From contig JAPLSD010000702.1 in NCBI GenBank assembly GCA_026398835.1, positions 1-5,207 on the forward strand: a stretch of DNA of 5,207 bases. The letters are read 5' to 3'. This document shows, piece after piece, positions 1 through 5,207 of the stretch. Positions within the stretch are counted from its first letter, which is position 1; each line of letters starts with the position of its first letter. The notes beneath the pieces are model-generated. The model made no database searches, was not told where the DNA came from, and saw only the letters and a program-made list of their open reading frames with translations. The position numbers and the translations under genes were made by a program. The DNA is from Pseudomonas sp. (GTDB lineage Bacteria; Pseudomonadota; Gammaproteobacteria; Pseudomonadales; Pseudomonadaceae).

Positions 1-1
1 G

Positions 2-190
2 ATCTTCCGCCGCGAACTCTATGCCAGCGTCTCGTTCGCGGCCGCCTGGTGTTATCTGCTTTGCGTCTACCTGCAATTACCGGGCGAGCAGGCGATTCTG
101 CTTACCTTGTTCGGTGGGTTTCTATTGCGCTTGCTGGCGATACGTTTTCACTGGGAAATGCCGAAGTTCGTCTACAACGACGAACATTGA
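2..190 (+). CDS. TRIC-type (UPF0126) cation channel family protein, C-terminal part only
   Basis: The reading frame is open from the left edge and ends at TGA 188-190, giving the last 62 residues, beginning IFRRELYASVSFAAAW and ending FVYNDEH. It contains two hydrophobic stretches, roughly residues 9-26 and 31-48. The RELYAS motif and the ending LLRLLAIRFHWEMP resemble the C-terminal repeat of prokaryotic trimeric intracellular cation channel proteins (YicG/UPF0126), which are inner-membrane proteins of about 200 residues that conduct monovalent cations. The start and the first two thirds lie outside the window, so completeness of the gene cannot be judged. Its stop codon sits in the loop of a 10-bp hairpin. 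The family call comes from recognised motifs, not from a search; the membrane character is directly visible. Confidence 0.8.
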   Translation: MFRRELYASVSFAAAWCYLLCVYLQLPGEQAILLTLFGGFLLRLLAIRFHWEMPKFVYNDEH

Positions 191-203
191 GTTTTCGTCG
201 TTG
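175..203. repeat. Perfect 10-bp inverted repeat across the channel gene stop codon
   Basis: CAACGACGAA at 175-184 and TTCGTCGTTG at 194-203 are exact reverse complements with a 9-base loop that contains the TGA stop at 188-190. In RNA this would be a stable hairpin at the end of the channel message. No T-run follows on either strand, so it is not a classical intrinsic terminator. It could act as a 3'-end stabiliser or as part of a factor-dependent terminator. The repeat is seen directly; its role is inferred. Confidence 0.55.
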
Positions 204-272
204 AACTGGCGAATATTCAGAGATCATTAAGATCGAAACATGATGTCGATGGACCGGTCTGGCCTGACGTAC

Positions 273-351
273 CTGAATGGGGTAAAAAAGCATTAAAGGG
301 GGTAAATCTGTAGCTGTTTACCCTATTTAAGCTAAGTGCTACCCCATTAAG
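273..351. promoter_or_regulatory. Four-half-site operator-like array upstream of fic
   Basis: Four 14-bp sequences align: CTGAATGGGGTAAA (273-286, plus), TTAAAGGGGGTAAA (293-306, plus), TTAAATAGGGTAAA (317-330 read on the minus strand) and CTTAATGGGGTAGC (338-351 read on the minus strand). T2, A4, A5 and the block GGGTA (positions 8-12) are identical in all four. The inner pair is a 12/14 palindrome with a 10-bp spacer. The outer pair contains the exact 9-bp inverted repeat AATGGGGTA (276-284) / TACCCCATT (340-348). Both pairs are centred at about 312, and copies on each side are 20 and 21 bp apart, about two helical turns, so a protein would meet them on one face. The last copy touches the fic ribosome binding site. 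This is the layout expected of a repressor operator; the C-terminal winged helix of the Fic protein is the obvious candidate binder, but that is inference. No convincing -35/-10 pair could be assigned within it. Confidence 0.6.
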
Positions 352-357
352 GAAAGG
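349..357 (+). promoter_or_regulatory. Ribosome binding site of fic
   Basis: The purine-rich run AAGGAAAGG ends 7 bases before the ATG at 365 and supports that start. Its first bases overlap the last operator-like half-site (338-351), so a protein bound there would be placed to block both transcription and early initiation events. Confidence 0.6.
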
Positions 358-364
358 CTGCGAT

Positions 365-1429
365 ATGCGATCGCTCACACCCGAGTTCCTCTCAAAGCTG
401 CGCTACAACGGTCTACAAGTCGCGACGTTGCGCGCCTTGGGTGAGTATCGCGGCAAGCAGCAACTATTCGTCGCTCAATCTCCAGAGATTCTCGGAGACC
501 TGAAGCAACTTGCGGTCATCGAGTCCACCGAGTCATCGAACCGCCTGGAAGGTGTGGTCGTAGCACCTGGACGCTTGAAGTCGCTCGTCATTAAAAATGC
601 CGAACCCCAAAGCCGTTCTGAACAAGAGGTTGCCGGGTACCGCGATGCGTTGTCTTTAATCCACGAAGCAACAGGGGAAATGCCATTTTCCGAAGGGATT
701 ATTCGCCAACTGCACAATATGCTTTACCGCTACATGCCGCAGGATGGAGGGGATTGGAAAGCAACCAACAACGACATTATCGAACGCCATCCTGACGGCA
801 GTTCACGTGTTCGTTTTCAACCGGTCGCTGCACATCTGACACCCATTGCAATGGCCGATATGGTCATGCGATATCGCGCTGCTATAGATCAGAATCTTGC
901 CGATCCTTTGGTCCTGGTCCCGCTGAGTATCCTGGACTTCCTATGCATACATCCTTTCTCGGATGGCAACGGCCGGGTAGCTCGGCTGCTTACTTTGTTG
1001 CTGCTTTACCAGTTTGATTATTGCGTAGGCCGTTTTATCAGTCTTGAGCGCATCTTCGAGGACTCGAAGGAAAGCTACTACGAAACACTTGAAGTCAGTT
1101 CTCAAGGCTGGCACGAAGGTAAGCACGATGTCCAACCTTGGCTCAACTACTTCTGGGGAGCGCTGCTTCGTGCTTATAAGGAGTTTGAGGAGCGCGTAGG
1201 CACCATTGATAAACGCCATGGAGGCAAAAGCGATCGAGTTCGAGCCGAAGCGCTGAAGCGCACGCTGCCATTTTCAATTTCAGAGATTGAAGAAGCTTGT
1301 CCAGGCGTGAGTCGCGATACTGTGCGCATGGTTCTCCGTTCGTTGAAAGCCGAAGGGCTAATTGAGCCGACAGGAAAGGGGCGTAGTGCCAAGTGGAAAA
1401 AACAAAACGGGTTGCAAGCGCAACCCTAA
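365..1429 (+). CDS. Fic-domain AMP-transferase with N-terminal inhibitory motif and C-terminal winged helix
   Basis: This 354-residue protein is a Fic-family enzyme; such proteins usually transfer AMP from ATP to hydroxyl side chains of target proteins. The catalytic motif HPFSDGNGRVAR (residues 196-207) is complete: H196 is the general base, D200 the metal ligand, and N202, R204 and R207 contact phosphate. In the N-terminal helical part, SNRLEG at 58-63 fits the (S/T)xxxE(G/N) inhibitory motif, with E62 as the glutamate that blocks productive ATP binding, so this is a class II, self-inhibited Fic protein like Shewanella SoFic (about 370 residues). Residues 126-160 hold the target-docking flap region and the FQPVAAHLTP segment. 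Residues 300-345 form a probable winged helix (LPFSISEIEEACPGVSRDTVRMVLRSLKAEGLIEPTG, split here only by domain logic). No partner antitoxin gene is adjacent. The last six codons are shared with the queG terminator. The base composition looks more AT-rich than its neighbours, which suggests accessory origin. The target is unknown. Confidence 0.9.
   Translation: MRSLTPEFLSKLRYNGLQVATLRALGEYRGKQQLFVAQSPEILGDLKQLAVIESTESSNRLEGVVVAPGRLKSLVIKNAEPQSRSEQEVAGYRDALSLIHEATGEMPFSEGIIRQLHNMLYRYMPQDGGDWKATNNDIIERHPDGSSRVRFQPVAAHLTPIAMADMVMRYRAAIDQNLADPLVLVPLSILDFLCIHPFSDGNGRVARLLTLLLLYQFDYCVGRFISLERIFEDSKESYYETLEVSSQGWHEGKHDVQPWLNYFWGALLRAYKEFEERVGTIDKRHGGKSDRVRAEALKRTLPFSISEIEEACPGVSRDTVRMVLRSLKAEGLIEPTGKGRSAKWKKQNGLQAQP
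1397..1426 (-). terminator. Intrinsic terminator of queG, lying inside the 3' end of fic
   Basis: Read on the minus strand, GGGTTGC and GCAACCC form a perfect 7-bp stem with a 4-base loop (genomic arms 1409-1415 and 1420-1426), followed at once by GTTTTGTTTTTT (complement of 1397-1408). That is a classical Rho-independent terminator, about 30 bases beyond the queG stop. On the plus strand no T-run follows, so it would not serve fic. The stem-loop coincides exactly with fic codons 349-354 (GLQAQP), and the T-tract corresponds to codons 345-348 (KKQN). Confidence 0.8.
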
Positions 1430-1456
1430 TCCAACTTCACCCGATTCGCTGCACTG

Positions 1457-2548
1457 TTAAGCGCCTGATAATCCTTCGCTGCGAGCGCGCTGTTCGTGCT
1501 GCATCAGCGCCCACTCCACATGCTCACGCACCAGTTCTGACGGGTAATCTCGCCGTGCCTTCAACGCTTCCAGCACCGGAATCGTTGAAGGTGCATTCCC
1601 CAGCCCTACCGCCAGATTGCGCAACCAGCGCTCGTAGCCAGCCCGGCGCAGCGGCGAACCTTCGGTGCTGCTGAGGAATTTGTCTTCATCCCACATAAAC
1701 AGCTCGGCCAGTTGGGCGTTATCCAGATTGTGCCGAGGTTTGAAGTCGCCTTCTCCTGACGGGCGGGCGAAGCGGTTCCACGGGCAGACGATCTGGCAGT
1801 CATCACAACCAAACACCCGATTGCCGATCAGCGGCCGCAAATCCTCGGGAATGGCGGTTTTCAGTTCGATGGTTAGGTAGGAAATGCACCGCCGGGCATC
1901 CAGCACGTAAGGGCCGACGAATGCGTTGGTCGGGCAGATGTCCAGGCAAGCGGTGCAGCGCCCGCAGTGCTCGGTGGCGTGGGGCGGGTCCACGGGCAAC
2001 GGCAAGTCGACAAACAGTTCGCTGAGAAAGAAATAGCTACCGGCCTTGCGGTTGAGGACCAGGGTGTTCTTGCCGATCCAGCCAAGCCCGGCCTGTTCGG
2101 CAATGGCCTTTTCGAGCACCGGGGCACTGTCGACGAAGGCGCGATAACCAAATGGGCCGATGACCTGCTGGATGCGATCTGCTAGCTGCTGCACGCGTTT
2201 GCGAATCAGCTTGTGATAGTCCCGGCCCAAAGCATACCGCGAGACATAGGCTTTTTCCGGCTGAGCCAAGCGTTGCGCCATATGGGTGTCACCTGGCAGG
2301 TAATCCATGCGCAGTGACACTACTCTCAGTGTACCGGGCACCAACTCTTCCGGGTGCGAGCGTTTACTGCCGTGGGCGCCCATGTAGTCCATCTCGCCGT
2401 GATACCCGGCGTCGAGCCAGCGCTGCAGGTGCTGCTCATGCTCGGCCAGGTCCAGGCCGCTGATGCCGACTTGCTGAAAGCCCAGCTCGCGGCCCCAATC
2501 CTTGATCGATTGGGCGAGGGCGGGAAGGTCTGTGGTAATAGCAGGCAT
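1457..2548 (-). CDS. queG: Epoxyqueuosine reductase QueG
   Basis: QueG catalyses the last step of queuosine synthesis, reducing epoxyqueuosine in the anticodon of tRNAs for Asp, Asn, His and Tyr; it uses cobalamin and two [4Fe-4S] clusters in the cytoplasm. With the ATG at 2548 the protein has 363 residues, close to the usual size. The N-terminal part carries WGRELGFQQVGIS (18-30). D140 of the VDSAP motif matches the catalytic aspartate, followed by EQAGLGWIGKN (151-161). The ferredoxin-like part has CGRCTACLDICP (C195, C198, C201, C205) and a second set C221, C248, C251, C255 (FGCDDCQIVCPWNRF). The tail from about 297 (GSPLRRAGYERWLRNLAVGLGN) is the HEAT-like tRNA-binding region. The start MPAITTDLPALAQ is preferred over a TTG at 2620 because family members begin here and the longer form would reach into nnrD. 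Its Shine-Dalgarno sequence is weak. It is divergent from nnrD, as in E. coli. Confidence 0.95.
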   Translation of the reverse strand: MPAITTDLPALAQSIKDWGRELGFQQVGISGLDLAEHEQHLQRWLDAGYHGEMDYMGAHGSKRSHPEELVPGTLRVVSLRMDYLPGDTHMAQRLAQPEKAYVSRYALGRDYHKLIRKRVQQLADRIQQVIGPFGYRAFVDSAPVLEKAIAEQAGLGWIGKNTLVLNRKAGSYFFLSELFVDLPLPVDPPHATEHCGRCTACLDICPTNAFVGPYVLDARRCISYLTIELKTAIPEDLRPLIGNRVFGCDDCQIVCPWNRFARPSGEGDFKPRHNLDNAQLAELFMWDEDKFLSSTEGSPLRRAGYERWLRNLAVGLGNAPSTIPVLEALKARRDYPSELVREHVEWALMQHEQRARSEGLSGA

Positions 2549-2611
2549 GAGGCGAGAGAAACCGGGGCTGAGATGCGTATAATTCTGCCAGACATCGGAG
2601 CCTGAAGACGC
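2549..2611. promoter_or_regulatory. Divergent queG/nnrD promoter region
   Basis: These 63 bases separate the two divergent starts and must carry both 5' regions unless promoters lie inside the genes. A consensus -10 box, TATAAT, is at 2578-2583 on the plus strand, with no good -35 at 16-18 bp upstream (AGAGAA at 2555-2560). Transcription from it would start near 2590, leaving a leader of about 20 bases before nnrD. GGAG at 2597-2600 is a weak, rather distant ribosome binding site. No comparably clear minus-strand promoter for queG is visible. Confidence 0.45.
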
Positions 2612-4111
2612 ATGCCGCAAATTAAAGACGATTTACCCGACGCGCTGTATAGCGCCGCTCAAGTTCGTGACCTCGACGCGAGCCTGATTGCAGCAGGCAC
2701 GACGGGCTTCGAATTGATGCAGCTTGCCGCGCGGGCCATGTGGCGGGCCTTGGTCCGACGGTGGCCGAATGCGGGCGAACTCAGCGTTGTGGCAGGGCAT
2801 GGCAATAACGCGGGCGACGGCTATCTGGTCGCGGCATTGGCCCTGCGTGCCGGTTGGCAGGTACAGGTTCTGGCGGCAGCTGATCCGCAGCGGTTACAAG
2901 GGGATGCCGCGTTGGCTCATGCAGAAGCGTTGGCGGCCGGGGTAAGTGTCCAGGCCTGGACCGCGCAGGCAACCTTGAGCGGTGTTGTGCTGGATGCGCT
3001 GCTGGGCACAGGGCTGGCTGGCGAGGTGCGAGAGCCTTACGCCAGCATTATTACTGCCATCAATGCCAGCGGCCTGCCAGTTGCTGCGGTGGATATTCCT
3101 TCGGGCCTTTGTGCCGATACCGGACAGGTCCTGGGCGTGGCCGTGCGGGCTGATCTGACAGTGACGTTCATCGGGTTGAAGCTAGGTCTGTTCACCGCAC
3201 AGGCTCCGGATTGTGTGGGAGAGCTGGTGTTCAATGATCTGCAAGCGCCTCCAGAACTCCTGGCCAAGGCCTGCGCAAGCGCGAAACGTCTGATGCCGGG
3301 CAACTTGCCGCGTCTGGCATCACGCTCCCCCACTGCCCATAAAGGTCAATCCGGCCATATGTTGCTGATTGGTGGTGACCGCGGTTTTGGTGGTGCCATC
3401 TTATTAAGTGCCGAAAGTGCACTGCGCAGCGGTGCGGGCATGGTGTCCCTGGCGACTCGCAGCGAGCACGTGCCGGCAGCCTTGGCGCGCTTGCCGGAAG
3501 TGATGACGGTAGGCACGCATTCGGCGAACCAACTGATGGGGCTGCTTGAGCAAGCCTCAGTAGTAGTGGTTGGCCCTGGGCTGGGTCAAGGCGCGTGGGG
3601 GCGCAGTCTGTTGTCAGCGGCGGTCAATGCGCCTTTGCCGCAAGTCTGGGATGCCGATGCGCTGAACCTGCTGGCTAAAGGTGGGCTGGAATTGCCAAGG
3701 GGCTGCGTGATCACCCCGCATCCGGGCGAGGCGGCGCGTCTGTTAGGTATTTCGACAGCGGACGTTCAGGCAGATCGCTTTACTGTTGCGCGCGAATTGA
3801 GCCAGAAACACTCGGCAGTGGTCATCCTCAAAGGTGCCGGCAGCCTGATCGCCAGTCCGGACGGTCGCCTGGCGCTGTGTGATCGTGGCCATCCGGCAAT
3901 GGCGACGGCGGGCTTGGGGGATGTGCTGGCCGGATTGGTCGGCGCGCTGCTGGCTCAGGGCATGAACGCTTTCGATGCAGCTTGTCTGGCAGTCTGGCTG
4001 CACGCCAGCGCTGGTGTGCTTCAAGGCAAGTTGGGCCGGGGGCTGGCGGCCAGTGATTTGATTCCAGCCATTCGTCAGTTGCTGGAGGAGCAATCACCGT
4101 GTCTGAAGTAA
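2612..4111 (+). CDS. nnrD: Bifunctional NAD(P)H-hydrate repair enzyme (epimerase + dehydratase)
   Basis: This 499-residue fusion repairs hydrated NADH and NADPH. The N-terminal YjeF_N domain (about residues 10-215) interconverts the R and S hydrates; it shows GHGNNAGDGYLVA (62-74), DALLGTGLAGEV (128-139) and DIPSGLCADTG (161-171). The C-terminal ribokinase-like domain (about 235-495) dehydrates the S form at the expense of ADP; it shows HKGQSGHMLLIGGDRGFGGA (243-262), GPGLGQG (321-327), WDADALNLL (346-354), TPHPGEAARLLG (368-379), LKGAG (406-410) and AMATAGLGDVLAGLVGA (429-445) with the catalytic aspartate D436. Length and fusion order match E. coli Nnr (YjeF). The ATG at 2612 fits the Pseudomonas start MPQ. 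It is first in the plus-strand cluster and its end overlaps tsaE by 13 nt. It is also called nnr or yjeF. Confidence 0.95.
   Translation: MPQIKDDLPDALYSAAQVRDLDASLIAAGTTGFELMQLAARAMWRALVRRWPNAGELSVVAGHGNNAGDGYLVAALALRAGWQVQVLAAADPQRLQGDAALAHAEALAAGVSVQAWTAQATLSGVVLDALLGTGLAGEVREPYASIITAINASGLPVAAVDIPSGLCADTGQVLGVAVRADLTVTFIGLKLGLFTAQAPDCVGELVFNDLQAPPELLAKACASAKRLMPGNLPRLASRSPTAHKGQSGHMLLIGGDRGFGGAILLSAESALRSGAGMVSLATRSEHVPAALARLPEVMTVGTHSANQLMGLLEQASVVVVGPGLGQGAWGRSLLSAAVNAPLPQVWDADALNLLAKGGLELPRGCVITPHPGEAARLLGISTADVQADRFTVARELSQKHSAVVILKGAGSLIASPDGRLALCDRGHPAMATAGLGDVLAGLVGALLAQGMNAFDAACLAVWLHASAGVLQGKLGRGLAASDLIPAIRQLLEEQSPCLK
4084..4090 (+). promoter_or_regulatory. Ribosome binding site of tsaE inside nnrD
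   Basis: GGAGGAG lies 8 bases before a GTG at 4099 and is the strongest Shine-Dalgarno sequence in the window. It decides the tsaE start at GTG, since no ATG is near, and is translated as L491-E492-E493 of NnrD. Confidence 0.75.
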
Positions 4112-4569
4112 CGCTGTATCTGGCCGATGAAGAAGCCATGATCAAGTTGGGGGCGCATATCGCTCAAGTCACCCGGGGGCTCGGGGTGATCTTTCTGGAT
4201 GGTGATCTGGGTGCGGGAAAAACCACCTTGTCGCGGGGTATCATCCGCGGCCTGGGGCATGTGGGGGCGGTCAAAAGTCCGACCTTTACCCTGGTAGAGC
4301 CTTACGAAATCGGAGAGGTGCGAGCCTTTCACTTTGACCTTTATCGGCTGGTCGACCCGGAAGAACTGGAGTTTCTCGGCATCCGTGATTACTTCGAAGG
4401 TGATGCACTGTGTCTGATCGAATGGCCCCAGCGTGGTGCAGGCTTTTTGCCAAAGCCCGACCTGACCATTACCATTAGCCCGCATAACAGCGGACGTTCG
4501 CTGAGTTTGTTGCCCCAAGGCTCGCGTGGCGAGTCGTGGTGTGCCGCTTTGGCATTGGAATTCAAATAA
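4099..4569 (+). CDS. tsaE: tRNA t6A modification ATPase TsaE
   Basis: TsaE is the small ATPase that works with TsaB and TsaD to place threonylcarbamoyl on A37 of ANN-decoding tRNAs, and is essential in many bacteria. The 156 residues match the family size. Walker A is GDLGAGKTT (35-43, K41), followed by KSPTFTLVEPY (59-69) around the switch region, HFDLYRL (78-84) and the Walker B-like LCLIEWP (104-110) with E108 and W109, the typical TsaE signature. The GTG start is set by the strong ribosome binding site upstream, and the first 13 bases overlap the end of nnrD, so translation is probably coupled. The stop TAA abuts the first ATG of amiB. The gene neighbours agree with the usual nnrD-tsaE-amiB order. 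Confidence 0.95.
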   Translation: MSEVTLYLADEEAMIKLGAHIAQVTRGLGVIFLDGDLGAGKTTLSRGIIRGLGHVGAVKSPTFTLVEPYEIGEVRAFHFDLYRLVDPEELEFLGIRDYFEGDALCLIEWPQRGAGFLPKPDLTITISPHNSGRSLSLLPQGSRGESWCAALALEFK

Positions 4570-5207
4570 ATGATGGGGTTAGGTATGCGCATTCGCGCGT
4601 TGGTTGCTGTCGTAGGACTGTTGCTTACGGCATTGGCCGTCGACGCTGTGGCCGCTACACAGGTGCGCAGTGTACGCCTGTGGCGCGCACCGGATAACAC
4701 GCGACTGGTATTCGACCTGTCCGGTCCGGTCGAGCACAGCGTCTTCACCTTGACTTCCCCGGATCGTCTGGTGATCGACATCAATGGCGCAACGCTGGGA
4801 GCGCCGCTGAATGTCTCCACTGCCAATACACCGATTACCGCCATGCGCTCGGCCCAGCGAACGCCAACCGACCTGCGGGTGGTTATCGATCTGAAAAAAG
4901 CCGTCACACCGAAAAGCTTCATCCTGGCGCCGAATGCGCAGTACGGCAACCGGTTGGTGGTTGACCTTTTCGATAGCGCCGCTGATGCCGCGCCGATCCC
5001 GCCGCCGACCAATGTCGCGACTGTGCCCGTGGTTCCGGTGACTCCAGTTGAGCCGGCGATCAAACTGCCACCTGCGCCGGCTGGCAAGCGCGACATCATT
5101 GTGGTTATCGACGCCGGTCACGGCGGCGAAGACCCGGGCGCTTCCGGTTCCCGTGGTCAGAAGGAAAAAGACGTGGTGTTGGCGATCGCCAGAGAGTTGC
5201 AGCGCCA
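4570..5207 (+). CDS. amiB: N-acetylmuramoyl-L-alanine amidase AmiB, N-terminal part (runs off the edge)
   Basis: AmiB is a periplasmic zinc amidase that cuts the stem peptide from MurNAc during cell separation and is normally activated by an EnvC/NlpD-type LytM factor. The first 212 residues are present. A signal peptide is visible: basic MRIR (6-9), hydrophobic core 10-24, and likely cleavage after AVAA (about 28-29). An AMIN domain follows (about 32-136, from [19 protein letters not shown] to RLVVDLF), which targets the septum or peptidoglycan. Residues 137-172 are a proline-rich linker. The Amidase_3 domain begins at about 175, with [14 protein letters not shown] holding zinc ligand H184 and [10 protein letters not shown] holding zinc ligand E199. 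The remaining catalytic residues lie outside the window. ATG codons at 4570, 4573 and 4585 are in frame. GGAA at 4557-4560 suits 4570, while 4585 would give a more typical signal peptide. Confidence 0.93.
   Translation, partial: MMGLGMRIRALVAVVGLLLTALAVDAVAATQVRSVRLWRAPDNTRLVFDLSGPVEHSVFTLTSPDRLVIDINGATLGAPLNVSTANTPITAMRSAQRTPTDLRVVIDLKKAVTPKSFILAPNAQYGNRLVVDLFDSAADAAPIPPPTNVATVPVVPVTPVEPAIKLPPAPAGKRDIIVVIDAGHGGEDPGASGSRGQKEKDVVLAIARELQR

Noticed and set aside
289..333. Inner palindrome read as a terminator for the channel gene
   Set aside because: The stem has two mismatched positions, a bulge is needed to extend it, and no T-run follows; the repeated half-sites outside it fit an operator better.
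1393..1674. Plus-strand frame of 93 codons after fic, opposite queG
   Set aside because: It overlaps the well-supported 3' end of queG, has no ribosome binding site and shows no family features.
2544..2616. Inverted repeat GGCATG / CATGCC between queG and nnrD
   Set aside because: It arises because both divergent genes begin with ATG CC; too short and widely spaced to mean more.
2549..2620. A 24-residue N-terminal extension of QueG from a TTG codon at 2620
   Set aside because: It would overlap the start of nnrD, runs through the promoter region, and its sequence does not look like the QueG N-terminus, which begins at MPAI (ATG 2548).
4389..5121. Two long minus-strand open frames (4389-5099 and 4579-5121) opposite tsaE and amiB
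   Set aside because: They are by-products of GC-rich coding on the plus strand: the proteins are low in recognisable content, and the plus-strand frame encodes a clear AmiB with signal peptide, AMIN and zinc motifs.
1..5207. Insertion sequences, CRISPR repeats, tRNA or rRNA genes, and frameshifted genes
   Set aside because: No transposase, regular repeat-spacer pattern, cloverleaf-like or rRNA sequence was recognised, and all identified genes have intact frames and key residues.

Overview
The window looks like chromosomal DNA from a gammaproteobacterium, most likely a fluorescens-type Pseudomonas. The basis is the conserved order queG <- / -> nnrD - tsaE - amiB, which is the start of the cluster that normally continues into mutL, miaA and hfq, together with the Pseudomonas-like wording of the QueG, NnrD and AmiB proteins. 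The genus is inferred from recalled protein sequences, not from a search.

Layout from left to right. Positions 1-190 hold the 3' end of a TRIC-type cation channel gene, with a 10-bp stem hairpin straddling its stop codon. Positions 191-364 are non-coding and carry a striking array of four related 14-bp half-sites, arranged concentrically around position 312, followed by a ribosome binding site. Positions 365-1429 encode a 354-residue Fic-domain protein with an N-terminal inhibitory motif, an intact HPFSDGNGR catalytic motif and a C-terminal winged helix. After a 27-bp gap comes queG, on the minus strand and convergent with fic. The intrinsic terminator of queG lies inside the last codons of fic. 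A 63-bp divergent promoter region separates queG from nnrD. The genes nnrD, tsaE and amiB are tightly packed on the plus strand, with a 13-nt overlap and then a stop-to-start junction of zero bases. amiB runs off the right edge.

The right two thirds is ordinary housekeeping: queuosine tRNA modification (QueG), repair of damaged NAD(P)H (NnrD), t6A tRNA modification (TsaE) and septal peptidoglycan cleavage (AmiB). The accessory part is the fic gene with its operator-like array. This looks like a self-contained, possibly self-regulated AMP-transferase module placed between two core genes. It is the only candidate for something undescribed here; the Fic family itself is well known, and the new elements would be the operator array and the fic/queG terminator overlap.
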